Part shown: one piece after another, positions 44,388 to 52,394 of the stretch
Position numbering within the stretch: position 1 is the stretch's first letter
How the letters are laid out: every line of letters starts with the position of its first letter
Assembly (NCBI RefSeq): GCF_003385895.1
Contig: NZ_QRDQ01000007.1
Location: 1 to 64,000, forward strand
Length of the DNA stretch: 64,000 bases
From: Flavobacterium cutihirudinis
GTDB lineage: Bacteria; Bacteroidota; Bacteroidia; Flavobacteriales; Flavobacteriaceae
Direction: 5' to 3'
Translations under genes and position numbers: made by a program
Notes under the pieces: generated by a model
The model's database searches: none
What the model saw: the letters and a program-made list of their open reading frames with translations, nothing else
Told to the model about the DNA's origin: nothing

Positions 44388-46847
44388 TTAATTTTGTTCA
44401 TTATTAAAAAATTGATCAAGAGCACTTAAATCTAAAATGTTTACGCTTCGAGCTTTACTGCCTTCAAAAGGGCCAACAATTCCTGCGGCTTCTAATTGAT
44501 CAATCAATCGTCCGGCTCTGTTGTAACCTAATTTTAATTTTCTTTGCAGTAACGAAGCAGAACCTTGCTGTGCATTAACAATAATCTCTGCAGCTTCTCT
44601 AAATAAGGTGTCTCTTTCGGAAATATCTATATCAAGATTAATGCCACTTTCTTCTCCAATGAACTCCGGAAGCAAATATGCTGTGGCATACGCTTTTTGT
44701 CCGCCAATAAAATCTGTAATTTTTTCAACTTCAGGAGTGTCAATAAATGCGCACTGTACACGCACCACATCGTTTCCATTTGTGTATAGTAAATCTCCTC
44801 GTCCAATCAATTGATCAGCACCTTGAGTATCCAAAATTGTTCGAGAGTCAATTTTTGAAGTTACTCTAAAGGCAATTCTGGCAGGGAAATTCGCTTTAAT
44901 TAAACCTGTAATTACGTTTACAGATGGTCTTTGTGTTGCAATAATCAAGTGGATACCAATAGCACGCGCTAATTGAGCCAAACGCGCAATCGGAATTTCG
45001 ACTTCTTTTCCGGCGGTCATAATTAAATCGGCAAACTCATCGACAACCAAAACAATGTAAGGTAAAAATCGGTGGCCGGCTTCAGGATTTAATTTTCTTG
45101 CTTTGAATTTGTCATTGTATTCTTTAATGTTACGAACCATCGCATCTTTCAATAAAGAATAACGATTGTCCATTTCAGTACAAAGCGAATTTAAAGTATT
45201 GACAACTTTTGCATTATCTGTAATAATAGCATCTTCCGTATCAGGAAGTTTCGCTAAATAATGTCTTTCAATTTTGTTGAAAAGCGTAAGCTCCACTTTT
45301 TTCGGGTCAACCAAAACAAATTTTACTTCTGCCGGATGTTTTTTGTACAAAAGAGAAGTCAAAACCGCGTTTAATCCAACCGATTTTCCTTGTCCAGTTG
45401 CACCAGCCATCAATAAGTGAGGCATTTTGGCTAAATCGACAACAAAAGTTTCGTTTGAAATAGTTTTTCCTAAGGCAATTGGCAACTCCATTTCAGCTTC
45501 TTGGAACTTTGCGGCTCCAATAACACTTTTCATAGAAACCATAGTTGGGTTTTTGTTCGGAACCTCAATACCAATTGTTCCTTTTCCTGGAATTGGAGCA
45601 ATAATACGAATTCCTAAAGCTGATAAAGACAAAGCAATATCATCTTCTAAACTTTTAATTTTAGAAATTCTGATTCCGGCTTCTGGTACAATTTCATATA
45701 AAGTTACCGATGGTCCAACGGTTGCTTTAATCTGTGCAATTTCAATTTTATAGTTACGTAAAGTATCTACAATCTTGTTTTTATTTTCTTCTAATTCTTC
45801 TTGATTAATCGTAATTCCGCCAGTCGAATATTCTTTCAATAAATCGATGGTTGGGAATTTGTAATTCGAAAGATCTAAAGTTGGGTCAAACAAACCAAAA
45901 TCGGCAACTAGGCGAGAAGCAAGATTTTCTTCAATAATATCTTCTTCTTCTGCTTTTTCAATCACAAATTCTTCAGTATGAACTGGAGTTGTGACTGTAA
46001 CGGGATTGATGTTCATTTGAACAGGTTTTAAAACCGGGTTCAAATCAATTTCTGATGAATGTGAAATGGTTGGTTTTAAAGCTTCTTTATTGATTTCGAA
46101 TTGAGAATCAACTGTTTTTAAATGAATATTGTCCAATTCAGGATCTTCTTCCTCAATTGCAAATTCTTCTAAGTTATAAGCGCTTTCTGGCTGTTGCGGT
46201 TGTTGAGCAGGTTTAATCGACTCTAATTCTGAATTGAATTCTTTTTTAGTGGAATCAAAATAGGACTGAATTTTTTCAGGCGATACTTTTATTTTGAAAA
46301 TCAAATAAACGATCAAGCCGAAAAGCAATGTTAATAAAGTTCCTGTTTTTCCGATATAATCCTGAAGGAAAAGATTCAATTCATAACCAATTGTTCCTCC
46401 TAATTCTGGTGCCGAAGTAGCGAAAAAACCAAATAGTATTGAAACAACAATCATTGCAAATAAATCCCAGAACCAAGTGTTTTTTAGTTTTTTGGTCGAA
46501 AGTTCTAATGAAAGAAATAATCCGGTTAGAAAAAATAAACGGACAAAAATAAAAGAAGCAATCCCAAAGCCTCTGTAAACAATAAGATCTGCAAGATAGG
46601 CACCAAATTTCCCGAGCCAGTTTTGTACAACTTCCTCCCGGTTTCCAAGGCTATTGACAGCGCTTTGGTCTGTTTGCCATTGTCCATTAACATAAAACGA
46701 GATAAATGCAACTAATAATGCGATTGAAAAAAGTATTAGAAGACATCCCAAAACAAACTTTTGCTGTTTGGTTAATTTCCAAGACCTAATGCTTTCGACT
46801 TTTGATTCCGTTTTTTTGTCTGCAGTTTCTTTTTTTGTTTTTGCCAT
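44388..46847 (-). CDS. ftsK: DNA translocase FtsK/SpoIIIE
   Basis: An 819-residue septal DNA pump. About four membrane helices occupy residues 28-190, followed by an acidic linker (about 200-320), the alpha/beta motor with Walker A GATGQGKS (about 480-487) and Walker B VLVVDEFADLI (about 595-605), RPSVNVITGLIKANFPARI, and the C-terminal gamma winged helix (about 755-819: LQRKLKLGYNRAGRLIDQLE) that reads KOPS-like sites. It clears chromosome ends at division. First gene of the run that continues through lolA, the LptF/G permease and ribB. Confidence 0.95.
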   Translation of the reverse strand: MAKTKKETADKKTESKVESIRSWKLTKQQKFVLGCLLILFSIALLVAFISFYVNGQWQTDQSAVNSLGNREEVVQNWLGKFGAYLADLIVYRGFGIASFIFVRLFFLTGLFLSLELSTKKLKNTWFWDLFAMIVVSILFGFFATSAPELGGTIGYELNLFLQDYIGKTGTLLTLLFGLIVYLIFKIKVSPEKIQSYFDSTKKEFNSELESIKPAQQPQQPESAYNLEEFAIEEEDPELDNIHLKTVDSQFEINKEALKPTISHSSEIDLNPVLKPVQMNINPVTVTTPVHTEEFVIEKAEEEDIIEENLASRLVADFGLFDPTLDLSNYKFPTIDLLKEYSTGGITINQEELEENKNKIVDTLRNYKIEIAQIKATVGPSVTLYEIVPEAGIRISKIKSLEDDIALSLSALGIRIIAPIPGKGTIGIEVPNKNPTMVSMKSVIGAAKFQEAEMELPIALGKTISNETFVVDLAKMPHLLMAGATGQGKSVGLNAVLTSLLYKKHPAEVKFVLVDPKKVELTLFNKIERHYLAKLPDTEDAIITDNAKVVNTLNSLCTEMDNRYSLLKDAMVRNIKEYNDKFKARKLNPEAGHRFLPYIVLVVDEFADLIMTAGKEVEIPIARLAQLARAIGIHLIIATQRPSVNVITGLIKANFPARIAFRVTSKIDSRTILDTQGADQLIGRGDLLYTNGNDVVRVQCAFIDTPEVEKITDFIGGQKAYATAYLLPEFIGEESGINLDIDISERDTLFREAAEIIVNAQQGSASLLQRKLKLGYNRAGRLIDQLEAAGIVGPFEGSKARSVNILDLSALDQFFNNEQN

Positions 46848-46860
46848 TCTTGCGTTCCGC

Positions 46861-47235
46861 CTATATAAATTTTGGGATATAAATAATTAAGCCAATTGCT
46901 ATTGCAGTCATTGCGGCAAAAAATACCGCTCCGGCAGCAATATCTTTAATAAACCCGATTCGTCTGCTGTAATCTGGATGAATAAAATCAGCAATTTTTT
47001 CAACTGCTGTGTTCAATCCTTCAACGCTTAAAACTAAGCCAATTGCCAATGTTTGGCAAAGCCATTCGGTTTGTGAAATATGAAAATAAAACCCAGCAAT
47101 AGTCATGATAATTCCCAAAGAGAATTGAACCATAATGCTGTGTTCTGTTTTAATTAATTTTACAGCCCCGTTAAAAGCATAGGTCATGCTTTTTAACCGG
47201 CCTGTAACAAATGTATTATCTTTTTGAAACTCCAT
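46861..47235 (-). CDS. dgkA: Diacylglycerol kinase family protein (DgkA type)
   Basis: A 124-residue membrane protein with three hydrophobic helices. The conserved motif is visible as EGLNTAVEKIADFIHP and KDIAAGAVFFAA, with the catalytic glutamates of prokaryotic DgkA/undecaprenol kinase. It phosphorylates a membrane lipid (diacylglycerol or undecaprenol); the substrate cannot be decided from sequence. It lies between tpx and ftsK on the same strand with 13-bp spacers on each side. Confidence 0.88.
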   Translation of the reverse strand: MEFQKDNTFVTGRLKSMTYAFNGAVKLIKTEHSIMVQFSLGIIMTIAGFYFHISQTEWLCQTLAIGLVLSVEGLNTAVEKIADFIHPDYSRRIGFIKDIAAGAVFFAAMTAIAIGLIIYIPKFI

Positions 47236-47248
47236 TTAAAGGAAAATA

Positions 47249-47746
47249 TTATAGTGCTGCTAAAGCCGCTTCGTAATTTGGTTCGTTTGCAATTTCTGCA
47301 ACTTGTTCTGTGTGAGTGATTGTTCCGTCAGCGTCAACAACAATAATTGCTCTTGAGTGTAAACCAGCTAAAGGTCCGTCAACGATTTCTAAACCGTTTG
47401 CTTTACCAAAACTTCCTTCTTGAAAATCAGATAAATTAACTACATTTTCTAAACCTTCAGCACCACAAAAACGTTTTTGAGCGAAAGGCAAATCTCTGGA
47501 AATACATAAAACAGTTGTGTTTTCTAATCCGCTTGCGCTTGCATTGAAAGTTCTAACAGATGTTGCGCAAGTTCCTGTGTCAACACTTGGAAAAATGTTT
47601 AAAACTAATTTTTTACCAGCAAAAGTGCTTAATGAAGCAACTGATAAATCGTTTTGAACTAATTTGAAATCAGCAAGTTTTGATCCAACTGCTGGTAATT
47701 CGCCTGATGTATGAACTGGATTTCCTCCTAAAGTTATTGTAGCCAT
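47249..47746 (-). CDS. tpx: Thiol peroxidase (atypical 2-Cys peroxiredoxin)
   Basis: The 165-residue thiol peroxidase reduces hydroperoxides using thioredoxin. The peroxidatic cysteine is Cys60 in PSVDTGTCATSVRTFN and the resolving cysteine Cys94 in RFCGAEGLENV, the Tpx signature pair. The N-terminus (TITLGGNPVHTSGELP) matches the family closely. A thioredoxin gene 1 kb away on the same strand is a plausible reductant. A TACTTTTG -7 box is 26 bp upstream. Confidence 0.95.
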   Translation of the reverse strand: MATITLGGNPVHTSGELPAVGSKLADFKLVQNDLSVASLSTFAGKKLVLNIFPSVDTGTCATSVRTFNASASGLENTTVLCISRDLPFAQKRFCGAEGLENVVNLSDFQEGSFGKANGLEIVDGPLAGLHSRAIIVVDADGTITHTEQVAEIANEPNYEAALAAL

Positions 47747-47771
47747 GATTTTTGTTTAAATTAATGAGGTT

Positions 47772-47779
47772 CAAAAGTA
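47772..47779 (-). promoter_or_regulatory. -7 box of tpx
   Basis: Minus-strand TACTTTTG fits TAnnTTTG, 26 bp before the tpx start. No clear -33 partner. The same octamer serves the peroxiredoxin gene at 49673. Confidence 0.4.
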
Positions 47780-47869
47780 AGGATTAATATTTGAATCTAA
47801 AAGTATTTGTTATGGGTTTAAGGAGAGATTAAGGAGGTGAATTTTTATCTTGGTTTGCGCATAGATTGA

Positions 47870-48003
47870 ACGCGGATGACACGGATTTGCTTACGCAAAA
47901 GCGCGGATCTAAACGTTTTTTTTTTTGTTACATACGTAATGATAAAGAGAAATAAATCCGTTTAGATCCGCGACTTCACGAAGTGAATCCGTGTCATCCG
48001 CGT
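47870..48003. repeat. Composite palindromic intergenic element
   Basis: Outer arms of 18 bp (47870-47887 with 47986-48003) and inner arms of 14 bp (47902-47915 with 47959-47972) are perfectly complementary. Between outer and inner arms each side holds its own mini-hairpin (TTGC/GCAA on the left, ACTTC/GAAGT on the right). The fold would be a cloverleaf-like cruciform around a T-rich and A-rich centre. No coding potential. Confidence 0.85.
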
Positions 48004-48020
48004 ACCATTTACCACACTAC

Positions 48021-48051
48021 AAAAAAAAGCGTCTCCAAATAGAAACGCTTT
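48021..48051 (-). terminator. Terminator of the thioredoxin/peroxiredoxin gene group
   Basis: AAAGCGT pairs with ACGCTTT around a 12-nt loop. On the minus strand it is followed by a run of T, from the A8 at 48021-48028. It sits about 45 bp downstream of the 48096 stop. Confidence 0.6.
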
Positions 48052-48095
48052 CTCAGTCATGTTTTTTTTGTTTTTTATTTGAAAAAGAGGTCGAT

Positions 48096-48353
48096 TTATT
48101 TATCGATTGAACCTAAAACACGTTTCATAAACGTATTTAAAGCTTCTTTTTTATCTGTTCCTTGCGCTACAAGTTTTTGTACTTCTAGTGCGCCGTACAT
48201 GTTTGAAATCAATTCGCCGATAACATCTAATTCTTCATCTTTTAGAGAAGGAATTTCCGTCATAGCTTCTAGAACTTCAATCGTTTCAATGATATAATCC
48301 TGATCGTTTTCTTCGATGAATTGTGTTAAATGCTTTATTACAGGTAATTTCAT
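48096..48353 (-). CDS. Small conserved protein, DUF6952-like
   Basis: An 85-residue acidic, all-helical protein (MKLPVIKHLTQFIEEN ... GTDKKEALNTFMKRV). From memory it matches a short flavobacterial family (DUF6952) that sits beside thioredoxin and peroxiredoxin genes; function unknown to me. It has no cysteine, so it is not itself a redox protein. It shares orientation with thioredoxin and peroxiredoxin and precedes their terminator. Confidence 0.75.
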   Translation of the reverse strand: MKLPVIKHLTQFIEENDQDYIIETIEVLEAMTEIPSLKDEELDVIGELISNMYGALEVQKLVAQGTDKKEALNTFMKRVLGSIDK

Positions 48354-48359
48354 AATTTA

Positions 48360-48450
48360 GACTTCTTAGATTTTTAGACATTCTTAGACTTCTTAGACCT
48401 TTTCAAAGTTTGTAGACAACATCTAAGGAGTCTAAAAATCTAAGCCAGTC
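48360..48450. repeat. Inverted-repeat intergenic element (CTTAGATTTTTAGAC family)
   Basis: Arms at 48360-48379 and 48430-48450 are complementary at all but about two positions, with further partial copies of TTCTTAGAC and CTAAGGAGTC inside. It fills the gap between thioredoxin and the DUF6952-like gene. Confidence 0.7.
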
Positions 48451-48463
48451 TAACGATCTAAAT

Positions 48464-48772
48464 TTATGCTATAGCGTTTACAAGATCGATTAAAACTTCT
48501 TGTTTGTTGGTTTGCGTTTCGCCAACTAATTGTCCGTTTACGAAAGTTGCGAATGTTGGCAAGTTGCTCACATTAGCTAATTTTCTTGATTCAGGAGAAT
48601 TTTCTGCATCAACCAAAACAAAAGTGATAGCTTCATTTTCTGTTGCTAATTTTTTGAATTTTGGTTTCATAATACGGCAATTTCCACACCATGAAGCTGA
48701 ATATTGTACTACTACTTTTTCGTTTTTAGCAACTAAATCTGCTAACGTATCTTCGTTTAAGTCGATTAACAT
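48464..48772 (-). CDS. Thioredoxin
   Basis: A 102-residue single-domain thioredoxin. The active site is SASWCGNCRIMKP, Cys29 and Cys32; WCGNC rather than WCGPC is a variant that changes redox potential. The cis-Pro lies in VSNLPTFATFVNG. It probably reduces the adjacent 2-Cys peroxiredoxin and Tpx. The flanks on both sides are palindromic repeats. Confidence 0.92.
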   Translation of the reverse strand: MLIDLNEDTLADLVAKNEKVVVQYSASWCGNCRIMKPKFKKLATENEAITFVLVDAENSPESRKLANVSNLPTFATFVNGQLVGETQTNKQEVLIDLVNAIA

Positions 48773-48785
48773 TTGTTTGTTTTTT

Positions 48786-48990
48786 AAGGTTCAAAGTGGC
48801 AAAGAGACAAAGGGACAAAGTTTTTGGACTTCGTAAAATGTCACAACTAAAAAGATTTGTTGTTCAAACTTTACCGTATGTTTTTAAGAAATATTGAAGT
48901 AGCAAAGGTTCAAGAGTATAAAGTTTTAAAACTTTGTAGAAAGCAACAAAAAACCTTTGTCACTTTGTAACTCTGAACCTTTGTACCTTT
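48786..48990. repeat. Degenerate inverted-repeat element (AAGGTTCAAAGTGGCAAAG family)
   Basis: The left part (48786-48815) is built of CAAAG words at 7-9 bp intervals. The right part (48955-48990, CCTTTGTCACTTTGTAACTC and GAACCTTTG) is its approximate reverse complement, about 17 of 21 positions. A related stretch recurs at 61471-61508. Confidence 0.6.
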
Positions 48991-48998
48991 ATAAAAAA

Positions 48999-49637
48999 TT
49001 AGTTTGCGCTTAAGTATTCAGCAGTGCTTAATCTATCAGCAGACATAGCTTCTTTACCAGCTTCCCAGTTTGCAGGACAAACTTCACCTTTAGTTTGGAT
49101 GTGTGTGTAAGCGTCAACCATTCTTAGGTATTCGTTTACGTTACGTCCTAATGGCATATCGTTAACACTTTCGTGGAAGATTTTTCCAGTTTCGTCAATT
49201 AGGTAAGTAGCTCTGTAAGTTACGTTTGAACCTTCGATGATAACTGAATCAGTTTCTTCGCTGTATTCTGTAGAATCAATATCTAAAATTCCTAAAATGT
49301 TAGATAAGTTACGGTTTGTATCAGCCAAGATTGGGTAAGTTACACCTTCAATTCCACCATTGTTTTTTGGCGTGTTTAACCAAGCAAAGTGAACTTCGTT
49401 AGTATCGCAAGAAGCACCAATTACGATAGTATTTCTTTTTTCGAATTCTGGTAATGCAGCTTGAAAGGCGTGTAATTCAGTTGGGCAAACAAAAGTGAAA
49501 TCTTTTGGGTACCAAAACAATAATACTTTTTTGTTGTTGTTTACTGCTTCTTCAAAAATGTTGATTTTTAAATTATCACCCATTTCTGAGATAGCATCTA
49601 CTGCAATACTTGGGAATTTTTTTCCTACTAAAGACAT
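48999..49637 (-). CDS. Typical 2-Cys peroxiredoxin (AhpC/Prx1 type)
   Basis: The 212-residue peroxidase has a peroxidatic Cys51 in DFTFVCPTELHAF and a resolving Cys187 in GEVCPANWEAG. It removes hydrogen and organic peroxides; no AhpF is encoded here, so the nearby thioredoxin is the likely donor. A TACTTTTG -7 box with a TTG 21 bp upstream (49673-49704) indicates its own promoter. Confidence 0.95.
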   Translation of the reverse strand: MSLVGKKFPSIAVDAISEMGDNLKINIFEEAVNNNKKVLLFWYPKDFTFVCPTELHAFQAALPEFEKRNTIVIGASCDTNEVHFAWLNTPKNNGGIEGVTYPILADTNRNLSNILGILDIDSTEYSEETDSVIIEGSNVTYRATYLIDETGKIFHESVNDMPLGRNVNEYLRMVDAYTHIQTKGEVCPANWEAGKEAMSADRLSTAEYLSAN

Positions 49638-49672
49638 ATTTTTCGTTTTACGTTAAAAATTTATTTCTGGTG

Positions 49673-49704
49673 CAAAAGTAGTCTATAAGTAAGGTTGCTT
49701 ACAA
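49673..49704 (-). promoter_or_regulatory. Promoter of the peroxiredoxin gene
   Basis: Minus-strand TTG (49702-49704), 21-bp spacer and TACTTTTG (49673-49680), matching the Bacteroidota -33/-7 layout, about 36 bp before the start. A small palindrome GTAAG-GTTG-CTTAC (49689-49702) overlaps the -33 end and could be an operator, but its arms are only 5 bp. Confidence 0.55.
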
Positions 49705-49762
49705 TAAGTTGTGATTATAAAAATTTATAAGTTGATAAGTTTTGACTATTTAAAGTTTTAAC

Positions 49763-51376
49763 TTATTGGATATCAATATTTACTGGAAGAATTCCATTTG
49801 AAGAAATTTTTTCTAAAAATTGAATTCCTGCAGTTTTTTGAAATTCCTCAAAATCCTGATACGCCTGAATTAATCCTGAAGCCTTTTTAAGATTCGGAAT
49901 AATTGGTAAAACGTACGGATTTCCGAAAACGTAAACGATACATTTTTTGGTTTGAAGTAAATCTGAAAGCAGTTCTAAAACTTCATTGTCAATTTCGAAA
50001 TTATTCATTGGTTTTGCCTTTGGAACAAACAATGAAATAATAATGGTTTCGAAATTTTCTAATTCTTTTTTGATGGAGGAAATATCTGAAACTTCTAGGT
50101 TTTCAAAAGCAAATTCTGGTGAAATCAGTTTTGCATTTAAAGTTTTAAAGAAAGTGTTTTCGGTATTTTTATATAAACTCAGTTTGGCAAGTTTGTTGTT
50201 TTTCTGTGCTTCAAAAGCTAATTCTGAATTTGAATTGTCAATAATAGTAGTAATAGCATTTTGAGCAACTTGAAGATTTAATTCAGATGCTTTTTTGAAA
50301 TTTAATTCGCCCGAAGCAGCAGTATTTCCAGAAAGAATTCCGGCTTTTTCTTTCGCTTTCATGATTCGGGTAAAGCTTTCTTCGATGCGTTCTGGTGAAG
50401 CATTTTTAAGGATTTCTTCAATTCCTTCCGGAACATTTTCGGCGAAGCATAAAACATCATTTCCTGCGTTGAAAGCTTCCCATTCTAAATGCCCTTTGGT
50501 TTCGTATAATTTAGAAACGCTATGCATATTTAAAGCATCAGAAATCACCAAACCATCATAGCCTAATTTGTCACGCAATAAATCCTGAATAACTGCTTTT
50601 GATAAAGTGGCCGATGTATCTTTTCCGTCATTTAAACTCGGAACAGCCAAATGTCCAATCATAATCGAATCAACATTGTTTTCGATTCCTTTAATGAATG
50701 GATATAATTCGTTTTCCATCAATTCTTCCAAAGTTTCCTTTAAAACCGGCAATCCTAAATGCGAATCAACATTCGTATTTCCGTGTCCAGGAAAATGTTT
50801 CAGACAGCCTAAAACACCAACTTCCGACATTCCTTTTAAATATTCAATCGAAAAATCGGCTACTTTTTCTTTGTTTTCACCAAAAGAGCGATAGCCAATA
50901 ACCGGATTATTTGGATTATTATTAATGTCTGCCAAAGGCGATAAATTGTACTGAATTCCAGCTGCTTTTAAATCCAATCCAATTTGTTTTCCAACTTCAA
51001 AAATCAACTCCGATTTAGTTGTAGGCAAAGCGCCAAGTGTAATTGCATACGGATATTGTGGTGTTTTTTCGATACGCATTGCCAATCCCCATTCTGCATC
51101 AATACTGATTAAAAGTGGAGTAGAAGCGGCTTTTTGATAACGAGCAACTAATGCTTTTATTTTTTCGTAGCTGTCATCATTAAAAACAACTTTTTTCTTG
51201 CTTTCATAATTCGTTGCCGCGCTCGCACGACTGTGGAAAAAGGTCAGTCCGCCAATATTGTGTTCTTTAATAAGACGTTCGGTTTCTTGAATATTTTCTT
51301 CAGTATCATTTATAAAAACAGCAGGGAAAAAGAATTGTCCCACTTTTTGGCGTAATGCTTCGGCAGTAATTTTCAT
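49763..51376 (-). CDS. nagZ: Glycoside hydrolase family 3, NagZ-like beta-N-acetylglucosaminidase
   Basis: The GH3 enzyme is expected to remove GlcNAc from GlcNAc-anhydroMurNAc muropeptides. The NagZ-specific motif KHFPGHGNTNVDSH (about 192-205) contains the catalytic His/Asp pair, and the nucleophile Asp lies in LVISDALNMHSV. The frame opens at 51400, but Met9 (MKITAEAL, 51376) follows the GNAT stop by 2 bp and is the likelier start (537 residues). A C-terminal domain (about 360-537) is extra to the minimal E. coli enzyme, as in Gram-positive and Bacteroidota NagZ. No signal peptide, so cytoplasmic. Its neighbours AmpG-like permease and AnmK complete the pathway. Confidence 0.87.
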   Translation of the reverse strand: MKITAEALRQKVGQFFFPAVFINDTEENIQETERLIKEHNIGGLTFFHSRASAATNYESKKKVVFNDDSYEKIKALVARYQKAASTPLLISIDAEWGLAMRIEKTPQYPYAITLGALPTTKSELIFEVGKQIGLDLKAAGIQYNLSPLADINNNPNNPVIGYRSFGENKEKVADFSIEYLKGMSEVGVLGCLKHFPGHGNTNVDSHLGLPVLKETLEELMENELYPFIKGIENNVDSIMIGHLAVPSLNDGKDTSATLSKAVIQDLLRDKLGYDGLVISDALNMHSVSKLYETKGHLEWEAFNAGNDVLCFAENVPEGIEEILKNASPERIEESFTRIMKAKEKAGILSGNTAASGELNFKKASELNLQVAQNAITTIIDNSNSELAFEAQKNNKLAKLSLYKNTENTFFKTLNAKLISPEFAFENLEVSDISSIKKELENFETIIISLFVPKAKPMNNFEIDNEVLELLSDLLQTKKCIVYVFGNPYVLPIIPNLKKASGLIQAYQDFEEFQKTAGIQFLEKISSNGILPVNIDIQ

Positions 51377-51378
51377 TA

Positions 51379-51825
51379 TTATAGAGTCTTTTTCATGCAA
51401 ACACTATTATCCATTTCTTCGTAAGGCGGATAATTTGGAATGATGGTATAATTTAATTTTTGATATAAGTTGATGGCTTCCGGCTGGTTTTTGCCAGTTT
51501 CCAAAATAGTATAAGTATAACCCACTTCTTTGGCCCAGATTTCTAATTCGGCTAAAACTTTTGATGCAATTCCTTTTTTCCTGTAATCTGGATGAACATA
51601 CATTCGTTTGATTTCTGTTTTGTCGCTTTCTTTTTCGCGGAAAGCGCCACAACCAACAGGAATGTTATTTTCGTAATAAACAACAGCATGCTTTATTTTA
51701 TCGGTTTTATTAAACTGATTGTAAAAAGCATGATCGTCTCCGTCTCTAATTGCTAAATCTTTGTCTAATAAAGCAACGAGATTTATAAAATCGATATCGT
51801 CTGAATTGGTTCGTTTTATGCTCAT
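51379..51825 (-). CDS. GNAT-family N-acetyltransferase
   Basis: The 148-residue GNAT protein has the acetyl-CoA motif VHPDYRKKGIASKVLAELE (R/Q-x-x-G-x-A), the beta4 CGAFREKESDKTEIKRMYV and the C-terminal EAINLYQKLNYTIIPNYPPYE. Substrate unknown. It directly precedes nagZ, so an amino sugar or muropeptide substrate is possible but unproven. Confidence 0.85.
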   Translation of the reverse strand: MSIKRTNSDDIDFINLVALLDKDLAIRDGDDHAFYNQFNKTDKIKHAVVYYENNIPVGCGAFREKESDKTEIKRMYVHPDYRKKGIASKVLAELEIWAKEVGYTYTILETGKNQPEAINLYQKLNYTIIPNYPPYEEMDNSVCMKKTL

Positions 51826-51856
51826 GATTTAGAATGCTTAGATTAGTGCCGTTTAG

Positions 51857-52024
51857 TTTTTTAACACATAGAAATATAGTGTTTAGTTCTTGGAAAAGGC
51901 GTTTCACTTTATTTAAATACATCCCGAAGCTTCGGGACTATGTGTTGAGAAACGAGTTTCTCTTTTTTATTCTTTTCACACAATCCCGATAGCTATCGGG
52001 ACTATGTTTCTATGTGTTAAAAAA
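51857..52024. repeat. Nested palindromic element containing two REP-like palindromes
   Basis: Outer arms of 24 bp (51857-51880 and 52001-52024) match with one mismatch. Inside lie perfect palindromes: TCCCGAAGCTTCGGGA (51922-51937), GAGAAAC-GA-GTTTCTC (51947-51962) and TCCCGATAGCTATCGGGA (51984-52001). The last recurs at 55767 and in degenerate form at about 61376. Confidence 0.85.
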
Positions 52025-52030
52025 AATGTT

Positions 52031-52372
52031 TTATTTCAGTTTTGCCTTTTTTTGCTTAGCCAATTGTTTTTTTGTTTCAATTGCCTTTTCCAATCGGTTT
52101 TTAAAACGGAAAAGTTTTGGCAAACCTTCCAAGCGATCTACAAGTGTAATTTCTTCATAAACCAAAATTGCTTTTTCTAAAACCCTGATTTCGTTTTCTA
52201 GATCAAGTTGGTTTTTGTAGATCGTTGCTAAACGATCGTAAGGATGATTTCCTTTAAAGCTTTCCGCGACATTTTCCTCATACAATTCAATTGCTTTTTC
52301 TAGATTTTCGATTTTTTCGAACTCAGCTCCTTTCAAGTTGCGTTCGGTCTGCAAATTTTCATTGATTTCCAT
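52031..52372 (-). CDS. Small helical (TPR-like) protein
   Basis: A protein of about 113 residues from Met at 52372 (MEINENLQTERN), which begins 22 bp after the permease stop. The frame extends to 52420 and overlaps the permease by 26 bp, so the shorter start is preferred. The sequence shows TPR-like helical pairs (EKAIELYEENVAESF, NHPYDRLATIYKNQ, IRVLEKAILVYEE) and a lysine-rich end. No function recognised. It shares the operon with the AmpG-like and GHL10 genes. Confidence 0.65.
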   Translation of the reverse strand: MEINENLQTERNLKGAEFEKIENLEKAIELYEENVAESFKGNHPYDRLATIYKNQLDLENEIRVLEKAILVYEEITLVDRLEGLPKLFRFKNRLEKAIETKKQLAKQKKAKLK

Positions 52373-52394
52373 AGGTAAAAGTTTGATTTGGGGT

